Origin: Euryarchaeota archaeon UBA58
GTDB taxonomy: Archaea > Thermoplasmatota > Poseidoniia > Poseidoniales > Thalassarchaeaceae
DNA length: 37,795 nt
Assembly: GCA_002498525.1 (NCBI GenBank)
Contig: DAHR01000015.1
Location: forward strand, 6,165-43,959
Direction: 5' to 3'
Part shown: positions 15,213 to 23,635 of the stretch, in pieces
Layout of the letters: each line of letters begins with the position of its first letter
Position numbering within the stretch: the first letter of the stretch is position 1
Notes under the pieces: generated by a model
What the model was told of the DNA's origin: nothing
Database searches by the model: none
The model's input: the letters and a program-made list of their open reading frames with translations, nothing else
Position numbers and translations under genes: made by a program

Positions 15213-16538
15213 ATGTCGGGGAGCAGTCCCTGCAGGGGCTTCACTCCGGGAGCCTCTGTTTCCGGCGTCACGAACCCACCTTCTTTCGCAGATGCGGCGG
15301 ACCTGCTACTCGATGCACAAGCCGATGAACCGGCCTCTGGTGAGGATGGCCTGCTGCTTCTCGCCGACGGCACTCGATACCGCGGCCTTCTCTTCGGCGC
15401 ACCGGTCATCGCCGAGGGAGAGTTGGTCTTCACCACCGGAATGACCGGCTATCAGGAGAGTCTCACCGACCCCTCCTTCGCCGGACAAGTGCTTACTTTC
15501 ACTTGGCCATTGTTGGGGAATTATGGTGTTCACGCGGGCACGTCCGAATCCGCCGCAGTGTGGCCGCGTGGCGTGGTCTGTCGCGAATTGATCGAATTAC
15601 CAGACCACCGAGATTCGATTGGAAGCGTCCATGACCTGCTCTCCGCCCATGGAGTCCCGGGAATCCAGAGTATCGATACGCGTGAGTTGACGTGCCGAGT
15701 TCGCGAACACGGCACGGTTCTGTGCATCTTCGGACCGGCCGAACACGAACGCGAGATGCTGGTCCGGCTCGATGAGATGACGCCACCTGACGAGGCAGAC
15801 CTCGTCGCCGAGGTGACCTGCGAGCAGGCGGTGTTGCTGAACGAGGGTGCGGTTGCCGAAAATGGCGAGAAATTGCCGCGGCTGGCTGTGATTGATTGCG
15901 GCATCAAGTACAATATTCTGCGTGAATTATGCAAGAGATTCGAGGTCGTCTGGTGTCCTGCGACTACGACATTCGATGAGATTCTCGAATGGCAGCCGGA
16001 TGCCTTCTTCGCTTCCAATGGACCGGGCGATCCGGCTCATACCGGAGCCGCGACAACGGCGCGCGACAGCCTCGCAGCAGCCGTGCGCGCCGGCCTTCCA
16101 GTGATGGGAATCTGCCTTGGCCACCAATTGATGGGATTGGCCGCTGGCCTGCGAACCTACAAGTTGCGCTACGGCCATAGAGGCGCTAACCAGCCAGTCG
16201 TCGACCTGCAGAGCGGCCGAGTAAACATCACCAGCCAGAATCACGGCTTTGCCGTAGAAGACCCTGAGAAAGGAATGCTCGCACCGCACCCGAGCGGCGT
16301 TTGCTCAGCCCGCGGGCGCAACGAATTGGAAGCCCCATTCGAGGTGCGCCATGTCAACGCCAATGACCGCACAGTCGAGGGTCTCGACCTCATTGGCAGG
16401 CGCGCATTCACCATCCAATTCCATCCAGAGGCCTGCCCTGGCCCACACGATGCAGCCCCTCTCTTCGACAGATTCCAAGAGATGGTTGCCAACCACCTCG
16501 AGGGTGAGCCCATACCAGCAGCAAGAGGTGATGCCTGA
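15213..16538 (+). CDS. carA: Carbamoyl-phosphate synthase small subunit (glutamine amidotransferase)
   Basis: This 441-residue subunit hydrolyses glutamine and passes ammonia to CarB for pyrimidine and arginine synthesis. The CarA N-terminal domain starts at GLLLLADGTRYRGLLFG (about residue 46) with FTTGMTGYQESLTDPS. The class I amidotransferase domain has the nucleophile Cys301 in GICLGHQ and the His-Glu pair in QFHPEACPGPHD (about 405-415). The protein is about 45 residues longer at the N terminus than typical CarA; that leader is low in conserved features, so translation may begin at a later codon. The TGA of carA and ATG of carB overlap (TGATG), so the subunits are translationally coupled. 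Confidence 0.95.
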   Translation: MSGSSPCRGFTPGASVSGVTNPPSFADAADLLLDAQADEPASGEDGLLLLADGTRYRGLLFGAPVIAEGELVFTTGMTGYQESLTDPSFAGQVLTFTWPLLGNYGVHAGTSESAAVWPRGVVCRELIELPDHRDSIGSVHDLLSAHGVPGIQSIDTRELTCRVREHGTVLCIFGPAEHEREMLVRLDEMTPPDEADLVAEVTCEQAVLLNEGAVAENGEKLPRLAVIDCGIKYNILRELCKRFEVVWCPATTTFDEILEWQPDAFFASNGPGDPAHTGAATTARDSLAAAVRAGLPVMGICLGHQLMGLAAGLRTYKLRYGHRGANQPVVDLQSGRVNITSQNHGFAVEDPEKGMLAPHPSGVCSARGRNELEAPFEVRHVNANDRTVEGLDLIGRRAFTIQFHPEACPGPHDAAPLFDRFQEMVANHLEGEPIPAARGDA

Positions 16539-19500
16539 TGCCTCGTCGTAATGATCTCGAACGAATCGTAATTCTCGGCAGCGGCCCGATCCGCATCGGC
16601 CAAGCTGCCGAATTCGACTTCTCAGGCAGCCAGGCCTGCCGCGCCCTGCGCGCCGACGGTTACGAAATCATCCTCATCAATTCCAATCCAGCAACGATCC
16701 AGAACGACCCCGAAATGGCCGACAGAATCTACATCGAACCACTGCTTCCAGAAGTCGTCAAACGCATTTTGGAAATAGAGAAACCCGACGCCTTGCTAGC
16801 CGGCATGGGCGGCCAGACAGCCCTCAATATCGCCTCAGCACTGGCCCATGACGGCTCCCTCGATGAATTGGGAGTCGAGCTCATTGGCTGCGATCTCGTA
16901 GCGATCGACGAGGCAGAAGACCGCGACCTCTTCAAGAAGGTCTGCGAAGAGATTGACCTTCCGGTCTGCAAGGCGCTGGCCTGCGATTCGATCGAGGCTG
17001 TAATCGCAGCAGCCGAGACGCTCGGAGGCTTCCCGCTGCTCATCCGTCCTGCCTACACTCTGGGGGGATTGGGCGGAGGCACGGCGCATGACATGGGGCA
17101 GCTGGTGGAGATTGCGAGTCAGGGGATTCTGCATTCTGCTATCGGCCAGGTTTTGATTGAAGTGAGCATCCTCGGCTGGCAGGAACACGAGTACGAAGTG
17201 ATGCGCGACGCCGCTGATAACGCGATCATCGTCTGTACGATGGAGAATATCGACCCGATGGGAGTTCACACCGGAGAATCGGTCGTCGTAGCACCCCACC
17301 AAACCCTCTCCGACCGCGACCATCAAGGTCTGCGAAACGCCGCACTGCGCCTCATTCGCCGTCTGAACATCAAGGGGGGATGCAATGTCCAGTTCGCAGT
17401 CGACCAAGCCACTGGAGATTTTCGAGTGATCGAGGTCAATCCACGCGTATCTCGCTCCTCGGCACTCGCCTCCAAAGCTACCGGTTACCCTATCGCGCGG
17501 ATGGCTGCTCTCATCGCAGTCGGCTACAATTTGGATGAGTTACCCAACCCGATTACCGGTCAGGGTACGACCGCTGCCTTCGAGCCGACGCTAGATTATT
17601 GCGTGGTGAAGATTCCACGCTGGCCTTTTGATAAATTCCGCACCGCCGACCGTACGATTGGCACCTCGATGAAGTCAACGGGCGAAGTGATGGCCATAGG
17701 CCGTAGTTTCGAGGAGGCCTTCCTCAAGGCCTGGGCCAGTCTTGAGTATGGTCCTCCCCACCCGAGGCCGCTGACGATGGCCGATGACTCGGGCGGCGAG
17801 TCGATGGACGAGCGCGCGGGGGAGCCATTGCCCGAAGCGCTGCTCGAGGATTGGCTCAGAGTTCCTACCGACAGGCGCATGGGTGCTTTGTTCGAGGCTT
17901 TCAGGCGCGGTTACACCATCGAGGATGTGCGCGACCTGTCGGGTGGTATAACCCGCTGGTTCCTGCATCGCTTCGAGCGCATGGCTGCGCTCGAGACAGA
18001 GATTCGTGCCGCTGGCGAACTCGGAATGGTCCCCACTGAGATTCCACCCTTCGAGATGCGGCGCTGGAAGGGTGCTGGATTCAGCGATGCCCACATCGCT
18101 GATGCGCTCGCAGGATTCCCTGCGAGCGGCTGGAAATCACTGGATGAAGGTGAGGGTGAAGACGCTGTGATGGCTCGACGTCACACGCTTTCGATTCATC
18201 CTCGTTTCCGTATGGTCGATTCCTGCGCTGCCGAATTCGCCGCCCTTACGCCATATTATTACGCCACTTACGAGGGCGGCAGCGCACCCGCCGGCATCGA
18301 TTACACCCCCCACCTCGAAGCCTCGAGCAAGGAGCGTATCGTCGTCGTCGGCAGCGGCCCGATTCGCATCGGGCAGGGAATCGAATTCGATTATGGCTGC
18401 GTCCATGCAGTAGGTGCGATTCAGGACCTCGGCCATGAAGCGATCATCATCAACAACAATCCTGAGACGGTCTCAACCGACTTCGATACAAGCGACCGTC
18501 TCTACTTCGAACCTTTGACGCTCGAGCACACCAGCGAAGTTTTGCTGCGCGAGCGCGCGCATGGAATCTTGCTGCAATTCGGCGGCCAGACGGCGATTAA
18601 CCTCGCTCTACCGCTGGCCGCCCGCCTGCCTCATCTCGAAATGATGGGACTCTCCCTCGAGATGAAAGGAACATCTCCCGAAGCGGTAGACGAGGCGAGC
18701 GACCGCCAACGCTTTGAGGAATTCGCCCAAAGAGTCGGCCTCAGAATGCCAAACGGCTGCACGGCCTCAACCCCAGAAGGAGTCCGCGATGCGGTGCAAG
18801 AGATAGGTTATCCAGTGCTCATCAGACCGTCTTATGTTCTCGGCGGTCGAGGCATGGAGATCCTCTCGAACGACCGCCAATTAGAGGCTTACATGAAGGA
18901 GGCATTCCTTTCGCCAGAAAGGCCACTGCTCGTAGACGAGTATCTCGGAAATGCCATAGAACTCGACGTTGATGCTGTCTGTGATGGAGACGAGGTGTTG
19001 ATCGGCGCGATCATGGAACACCTCGAAGAAGCCGGCATCCATTCAGGTGATTCAACCTGTTTCATCCCGCCGCAGAATGTCTCGAAGAGGATCTTGGCAG
19101 AGGTGGAGGATTGGACGCGAAGAATCGGCATCGAGCTCGGTGTGAAGGGCTGCTACAACATCCAATTCGCGATACGTGGCGAGACCCTCTACGTCCTCGA
19201 AGTCAACCCACGAGGCTCCCGAACATTCCCCTTCGTCGCCAAGGCTACCGGTGTTCCACTTGCTAGAATCGCGGCTCGGCTGGCGCTGGGTGAGAAGTTG
19301 TGCGATATGTCGGTGCCGAAGCCGCAGACCGAGGCCGTGTGTGTCAAGGCTCCCGTGTTTCCGTTCATCCAATTACGCGGCCTCGACCCCGCGCCCGGCC
19401 CCGAGATGAAGAGCACGGGCGAAGTGATGGGCAGTCATGTGCGGGCGGCGGCGGCCTATCTCAAAGCGAGGTTGGCGACCGAGTTGCCAGTACCGACCGA

Positions 19501-19906
19501 GGGCGGCGTCTACATCACCGTCAAGAACGCCGACAAATACGATGTCATTCCTCTGGCGCAAGAGTTGGAGGAAATGGGTTTCACCATTTACGCTACACGC
19601 GGGACTTCGCATGTCCTGAGGGATTCTGGTGGCGTCGACGTTCAGACCTGTTACCGCATCACCGAAGGTCTGACTCCTGATGCCCTTGATTTGATGCGTC
19701 AGGGTAAGATTCACCTGATCATCAACACACCCCGCAATACCGGCGGGGCGGTGTTGGACGGCAATATGATGCGGAGACTAGCCGTCGAATTGAACATTCC
19801 ATTCGTGACGACGATGGCTGGTGCGAGGATGGAGGTCAGGGCCATCGACGAGGCGATGCAAGGCATGCCTGAACCTCGCCTGCTCAAAATCGCAACCCTC
19901 GGTTAG
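16538..19906 (+). CDS. carB: Carbamoyl-phosphate synthase large subunit
   Basis: This 1122-residue enzyme makes carbamoyl phosphate from bicarbonate, ammonia and two ATP. It has two homologous halves. Each starts with a pre-ATP-grasp motif (IVILGSGPIRIGQAAEFDFS near residue 10; VVVGSGPIRIGQGIEFDYG near 603) and continues into an ATP-grasp fold (LIRPAYTLGGLGGG near 168; LIRPSYVLGGRGME near 764; VNPRVSRSSALASKATGYP and VNPRGSRTFPFVAKATGVP). The oligomerisation domain lies between them and the C-terminal MGS-like allosteric domain is at about 970-1122 (YATRGTSHVL; NTPRNTGGAVLDG). Length is slightly above the usual 1050-1075. All parts expected for an intact enzyme are present in one frame. It overlaps carA by one base at the start. 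Confidence 0.97.
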   Translation: MPRRNDLERIVILGSGPIRIGQAAEFDFSGSQACRALRADGYEIILINSNPATIQNDPEMADRIYIEPLLPEVVKRILEIEKPDALLAGMGGQTALNIASALAHDGSLDELGVELIGCDLVAIDEAEDRDLFKKVCEEIDLPVCKALACDSIEAVIAAAETLGGFPLLIRPAYTLGGLGGGTAHDMGQLVEIASQGILHSAIGQVLIEVSILGWQEHEYEVMRDAADNAIIVCTMENIDPMGVHTGESVVVAPHQTLSDRDHQGLRNAALRLIRRLNIKGGCNVQFAVDQATGDFRVIEVNPRVSRSSALASKATGYPIARMAALIAVGYNLDELPNPITGQGTTAAFEPTLDYCVVKIPRWPFDKFRTADRTIGTSMKSTGEVMAIGRSFEEAFLKAWASLEYGPPHPRPLTMADDSGGESMDERAGEPLPEALLEDWLRVPTDRRMGALFEAFRRGYTIEDVRDLSGGITRWFLHRFERMAALETEIRAAGELGMVPTEIPPFEMRRWKGAGFSDAHIADALAGFPASGWKSLDEGEGEDAVMARRHTLSIHPRFRMVDSCAAEFAALTPYYYATYEGGSAPAGIDYTPHLEASSKERIVVVGSGPIRIGQGIEFDYGCVHAVGAIQDLGHEAIIINNNPETVSTDFDTSDRLYFEPLTLEHTSEVLLRERAHGILLQFGGQTAINLALPLAARLPHLEMMGLSLEMKGTSPEAVDEASDRQRFEEFAQRVGLRMPNGCTASTPEGVRDAVQEIGYPVLIRPSYVLGGRGMEILSNDRQLEAYMKEAFLSPERPLLVDEYLGNAIELDVDAVCDGDEVLIGAIMEHLEEAGIHSGDSTCFIPPQNVSKRILAEVEDWTRRIGIELGVKGCYNIQFAIRGETLYVLEVNPRGSRTFPFVAKATGVPLARIAARLALGEKLCDMSVPKPQTEAVCVKAPVFPFIQLRGLDPAPGPEMKSTGEVMGSHVRAAAAYLKARLATELPVPTEGGVYITVKNADKYDVIPLAQELEEMGFTIYATRGTSHVLRDSGGVDVQTCYRITEGLTPDALDLMRQGKIHLIINTPRNTGGAVLDGNMMRRLAVELNIPFVTTMAGARMEVRAIDEAMQGMPEPRLLKIATLG

Positions 19907-19957
19907 ATTCAATATCGCAGGCGCTGAGCGGTGGTTCGTAGCCACGGAGTGATTAGT

Positions 19958-20341
19958 ATGGACCTTGCATCGATTGCAGCTTACATCACTGCGGCTATGC
20001 AAGGTGTCGTTTTCGGCGGTATCACGGCAATTGCCGTCAGGTTGACAGTGAGAGTCGTGGGTTATATTCTCGCAGCGGAGTTCTTCTTGCTGAAATTCCT
20101 ACAATCTTATGGAATCATCGCTTTTGATTGGGGCAGACTGACCGGTGGCCTTCTGACCGGTGGATTTGACGAGAACAAATTTGCTGAAACATTTTCATCA
20201 GCTCTGCTGCAAACTGGTGGATTCGGTGTAGGTTTCATCCTCGGTTATCTCGCGGTTCACAACCGAGTGAAGATGAGTTCAGCCGACTCAGATATCGAGC
20301 AAGTCGAGGAATCGGTCACGCCCGATTTCACCCATGAGTGA
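19958..20341 (+). CDS. FUN14-like small membrane protein
   Basis: This 127-residue protein has hydrophobic segments at about residues 11-28, 33-55 and 88-101, with glycine-spaced helices (GVVFGGITAIAVR; GGFGVGFILGYLA). FFLLKFLQSYGIIAFDW matches the middle of FUN14-domain proteins, where a helix precedes a Y-G-I-x-x-(V/F)-DW element. FUN14 proteins are small membrane proteins of unknown function in archaea (mitophagy receptors in eukaryotes). ATG 19958 is chosen with GGAG eight bases upstream; a GTG at 19931 would add nine residues. Its 3' end overlaps the convergent lysyl-tRNA synthetase gene by 54 bases, so both C termini share DNA. Confidence 0.68.
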   Translation: MDLASIAAYITAAMQGVVFGGITAIAVRLTVRVVGYILAAEFFLLKFLQSYGIIAFDWGRLTGGLLTGGFDENKFAETFSSALLQTGGFGVGFILGYLAVHNRVKMSSADSDIEQVEESVTPDFTHE

Positions 20342-21865
20342 GGATGCTCTGGGACCGTGATGTTTGCCTAATATGACCCAATAGAGGGCGATGTAGGAGT
20401 CTCTGCCGCTTATTCCGACACTCTCAGTTGTCCTTCTGATGCAGTTTACGATGGCAGTATCTGTCCATTCACAATCATTCAAAGTCGAGCGGAGTTCGGC
20501 GAGGAATGCGACCTGTTCTGAGGTGAGATTCTCACGCGCTTCTTTGCTTACTGAAGACTGAATGGCTATCCGTGCGTCATCTGGAAAATGAGGCCCATCA
20601 ATCCAATTGCGCATGCGCGAGAGGCGGCCGACAAGTGCCTGACTCGGCTCGTTGCTGATGTGCCCACTGGCTCGAAGCGAGCTCCAGATTTCATCATCAT
20701 CAGACTTGATTTGCGCTAACATCGAGAGGTGACGGAACGAGACTCCTGCAACCGAATCGGCAGGGTCGCCACCGTGGGCGACTTGACTCAAGTTCATCGC
20801 ACCGATTTGAGTGTCACGAGCGATGCGCTGACGTTTGTTGAGGTCTTGATCATCGCCCGTTGGAGGGTTTGCGACCAGCCTTTCGTATTCATCAGCCATC
20901 TCGAAGAGGGCAGAGCCGGTATCGAAGTCGATATGGCGGTTGACTTTCGAGCGGGCGATGAGGTAGCGGATGATTTCTGGAGGCACGAGTCCTAAGGCCT
21001 CGATGGGCCCAATCGTATTGCCAGTCGAAGACGACATCGGCCCCATTCCCTTCAATTGAATCCACTCGTAAACCATCTTTCCGGGCGGCTCAGAACCGAG
21101 TAATCGACAGATCGGCAGACCGGTATCGAAGGAGCCACCAGCCGCGCCGTGGTCCTTTCCTGCGGGTTCGCAGGAGATGTTGTGGATGCCCCAGCGCGCT
21201 GCCCAATCGACACGCCAGGGGAGTTTCCCCTCAGCTTTGCGAATGTCTGCTTTGCCCTTCTCGCCATGCCGATCGGTCCAGTTCACGTAGGGGGATTCGT
21301 AACCGGTCACGACGACGCCGTCCATGCTGCCGTCAGATCCCAGAGGGTTGTATGGGAACCAATCGTTGGCTAGTTCGCGGCCTGAAATCGACTGGATGAT
21401 CTCGCGAATCTCGTCCTGGTGTTCGATGGCAGATTCGATTTTGGCAGCGAATCCTCCGTTGGCATAGGTCTCATGGTTCATGATGACTTCTGGTACAACA
21501 CCAATCTGGCGCAGAGCACCGAGGAACGGTTGCAGGAAGTGATCAGCGTAAGAGACACCGTCTGAGGTTGGCGTGCCGTTCGGATTCGGTGCGGGGATGA
21601 AGGCCAGCGGATGGCCTATGTAACGCTCATACTCGTCGGATAGGAAGGGGTAGACTCGGCGCAGTGGGTCCATCGAATCGACGATGAAGATGTAGCGCGA
21701 TTCGAGCCCAGCATCGAGGCAGGCTCGATGAATCATCTCGGCTGTGAGAATCTCGCGCAGATTGCCGAGATGAATCTCTCCCGAGGGTGTGATTCCAGAA
21801 GCCAGAGTCTGTGAGTCACCGCGCTCTTTCTTCAGTCGCTGCGCGGTGAAATCCGCCCAGTGCAT
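20288..21865 (-). CDS. lysS: Lysyl-tRNA synthetase, class I
   Basis: This 525-residue enzyme is a class I LysRS, the type found in most archaea and few bacteria. It charges tRNA-Lys in the cytoplasm. The Rossmann-fold signatures are SGITPSGEIHLGNLRE (HIGH equivalent HLGN at 32-35) and a KMSKS equivalent GMGPMSSSTGNTI near residue 275. The central part carries family-typical segments such as YESPYVNWTDRHG and WRVDWAARW, and the C-terminal third is the helical anticodon-binding region. GAGGTAGGA just upstream of ATG 21865 supports the start, and the gene follows the gfcR-like gene after 11 bases. It is convergent with and overlaps the FUN14-like gene by 54 bases. Confidence 0.95.
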   Translation of the reverse strand: MHWADFTAQRLKKERGDSQTLASGITPSGEIHLGNLREILTAEMIHRACLDAGLESRYIFIVDSMDPLRRVYPFLSDEYERYIGHPLAFIPAPNPNGTPTSDGVSYADHFLQPFLGALRQIGVVPEVIMNHETYANGGFAAKIESAIEHQDEIREIIQSISGRELANDWFPYNPLGSDGSMDGVVVTGYESPYVNWTDRHGEKGKADIRKAEGKLPWRVDWAARWGIHNISCEPAGKDHGAAGGSFDTGLPICRLLGSEPPGKMVYEWIQLKGMGPMSSSTGNTIGPIEALGLVPPEIIRYLIARSKVNRHIDFDTGSALFEMADEYERLVANPPTGDDQDLNKRQRIARDTQIGAMNLSQVAHGGDPADSVAGVSFRHLSMLAQIKSDDDEIWSSLRASGHISNEPSQALVGRLSRMRNWIDGPHFPDDARIAIQSSVSKEARENLTSEQVAFLAELRSTLNDCEWTDTAIVNCIRRTTESVGISGRDSYIALYWVILGKHHGPRASSLMGEIGRDRFLDLLDI

Positions 21866-21876
21866 AGATTCCTACC

Positions 21877-22464
21877 TCAGACAGTCACTACTCGAACAAG
21901 GCCGCGAAGCGGCACGCCGTCGATCTCGTTCATCTCGGTCTTGTTGGCCAAAACGAGGCAGAGTTTGACATCGGCGCCGGCGGCGCGCAATTGCTGGACA
22001 GTCTTGCGCATCGTCGAGCCGCTCGAGACGACGTCATCGATGACGACGACGCGTTTTCCCCCGACGCTGGCGAAGACATCGGAGAGGTGACCGCCTTCGG
22101 ACTCACTGATGGTGCGACAGATCGCCAATTCGAGGTCCATCTGACTGGCAATCGCCTGAGCGAACGGAATCCCGTTGATCGAGATTCCAGCCACGGTGTC
22201 GACATCATCGTTGATCTCCTCGTCGATGATGTCGCAGAAAACGAATGATACCGCTTCGACTCTCGCCGCTTTCACGGCCACGGAGCGCCAGCCGACGCGG
22301 ATATCTTGAGGGGCATCGCCGTCGGTAGGGACGTTGCTGGAAGATAACCATTGGATGGTGGTCTGCGAGAGCGATAACTCATCCGCAATCTGTTGGCTGT
22401 TCAATCCCTTGCCGCGATACTCCTCGACCTTGGCCCGCAGCTCATCTATGCTCAGTGGCATCAT
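21877..22464 (-). CDS. gfcR: GfcR/PyrE-like regulator: HTH plus phosphoribosyltransferase domain
   Basis: This 195-residue protein has an N-terminal helix-turn-helix (about 1-45: LNSQQIADELSLSQTTIQWL) and a type I phosphoribosyltransferase domain (about 65-195). The latter includes the PRPP-binding loop VVVIDDVVSSGSTMRKTV (two acidic residues then SSGST). This is the architecture of archaeal PyrE-like proteins; a haloarchaeal member, GfcR, is a transcription activator of sugar catabolism genes. Here it sits between dut and lysS in one operon, so a link to nucleotide or sugar metabolism is possible but unproven. Whether it keeps orotate phosphoribosyltransferase activity cannot be judged. ATG 22464 or 22461 could be the start. 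Confidence 0.85.
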   Translation of the reverse strand: MMPLSIDELRAKVEEYRGKGLNSQQIADELSLSQTTIQWLSSSNVPTDGDAPQDIRVGWRSVAVKAARVEAVSFVFCDIIDEEINDDVDTVAGISINGIPFAQAIASQMDLELAICRTISESEGGHLSDVFASVGGKRVVVIDDVVSSGSTMRKTVQQLRAAGADVKLCLVLANKTEMNEIDGVPLRGLVRVVTV

Positions 22465-22550
22465 TCGTCCCCAACATTCGGGCCGTATCAAGCATTCGTC
22501 TGAAAGTGGTTGAGTTGCACGGTTCCACGAACCGTGTGAAAAACGCGGAT

Positions 22551-23000
22551 TCAGAAGCGACCTGTCGAGCCGAATCCGCCGTCCCCACGCTCGGTCTCAC
22601 CGAGTTCATCGAAGTCGACTTCAATGAATGTCGAGCGAGGAATCGGAGTGATGAGCAATTGGGCGATTCGCTCACCCTTGGCGATGGTGTAGGAATCGCC
22701 CTCGCCTATCCACGTCATCATGACGAAGAGTTCGCCACGGTAATCGGCATCGATGGTGCCTATCCCGTGAGGCGGAATCAAGCCTTTCTTGCCCAGAGAA
22801 CTGCGGGCTCTGACCTGACCTTCGTAACCAATTGGTATGGCGACGTGCAAACCGGTTCTCACGAGGGTCGCATTGCGGTAGAGAACCTCTGTATCTTGCA
22901 ATGCGTGAATATCCCAGCCGGCAGCGTGAGCGCTGCCTTTGGTCGGAAGTTGCGCGTCCGTGTGGACTCGCGCCACCTTGACCTCGACGACCTCGTCCAT
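22551..23000 (-). CDS. dut: dUTP diphosphatase (trimeric dUTPase)
   Basis: This 149-residue protein contains all five dUTPase motifs in order: AAGWDIHA (I), VRARSSLGKKG (II), GTIDADYRGEL with the catalytic aspartate (III), KGERIAQLLI (IV) and RGDGGFGSTG (V, the C-terminal arm that closes on the substrate). It hydrolyses dUTP to dUMP, keeping uracil out of DNA and feeding thymidylate synthesis. Length and motif spacing are standard. It is the first gene of the dut-gfcR-lysS operon and is divergent from aIF2-beta, with about 90 bases between starts. Confidence 0.95.
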   Translation of the reverse strand: MDEVVEVKVARVHTDAQLPTKGSAHAAGWDIHALQDTEVLYRNATLVRTGLHVAIPIGYEGQVRARSSLGKKGLIPPHGIGTIDADYRGELFVMMTWIGEGDSYTIAKGERIAQLLITPIPRSTFIEVDFDELGETERGDGGFGSTGRF

Positions 23001-23093
23001 CGCTTCGGGGTCTGCTAACTGGTCTTTGACCGTTGGCGCGAAGCGGTGGAGCCGTCCGGTGGGGTGAAAAAGGGGTCATCACTCGCCGCAGCA

Positions 23094-23504
23094 ATGGCTG
23101 ACTTCGAATACGATGCTCTTCTCGATCGGGCGCGCGAGCGAATCCCCAAGGACATCAGGGAGCGCGCCCGCTGGACGATGCCGACTCCTGAGATTCTCGT
23201 AGAAGGAAATCAGACCATCATCCGTAACTTCTCGGCCATCGTCGATTCGATGGACCGCGACGCGAATCATGTCTATCAGTATCTCATCAACGAGCTGGGA
23301 ACCTCCGGCACACGAGAGCAGGTTCGACTGTTGCTGAAGGGACGAATCCCACCGAAGCGAATCAAGGAGAAGATTGTTGGATACGTCAAGACCTACATCT
23401 TATGCGACCAGTGTCGAGCCCCTGATACTCGATTCGTCAAAGAGGGCAGGACGACGCTGCTGAAGTGTCAGGCCTGTGGTGCTACGCGCCCGGTTCGCCT
23501 CTGA
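23094..23504 (+). CDS. Translation initiation factor aIF2, beta subunit
   Basis: This 136-residue protein matches archaeal aIF2-beta, part of the heterotrimer that brings initiator tRNA to the small ribosomal subunit. It has the central alpha-beta domain (MPTPEILVEGNQTIIRNF; YLINELGTSGTREQ; RIPPKRIKEKI) and the C-terminal zinc ribbon with CDQC and CQAC pairs, the latter followed by GATRPVRL. ATG 23094 matches the usual N terminus (MADFEYDALLDRARERIP); the frame is open further upstream but that would extend into the divergent dut region. An inverted-repeat element begins six bases after its stop. Confidence 0.95.
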   Translation: MADFEYDALLDRARERIPKDIRERARWTMPTPEILVEGNQTIIRNFSAIVDSMDRDANHVYQYLINELGTSGTREQVRLLLKGRIPPKRIKEKIVGYVKTYILCDQCRAPDTRFVKEGRTTLLKCQACGATRPVRL

Positions 23505-23510
23505 TCGCCT

Positions 23511-23632
23511 AACCACAGAGACACGAAGGTCACAGGCAGTACCATTCGCAACACTCAACATTTTCGATGTTGCATGTAGAACTGGCAGCCCATTCTTCAG
23601 CAAACCTGGGAGTCTCTGTGTCCGCTGTGGTT
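23511..23632. repeat. Palindromic (MITE-like) element, copy 2
   Basis: The left arm (23511-23533) begins AACCACAGAGACACGAAGG. The right arm (23609-23632) ends GTCCGCTGTGGTTTG, whose reverse complement reads CAAACCACAGCGGACACAGA. The core holds a small perfect hairpin CAACAT-TTTCG-ATGTTG (23556-23572). The element fills the gap between the convergent ends of aIF2-beta and the quinone oxidoreductase, where it could also act as a bidirectional terminator. Confidence 0.72.
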
Positions 23633-23635
23633 TGT

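Noticed and set aside
16835..17407. A 190-codon open frame antisense to carB
   Set aside because: Same reasoning: full overlap with an intact conserved gene and no family features.
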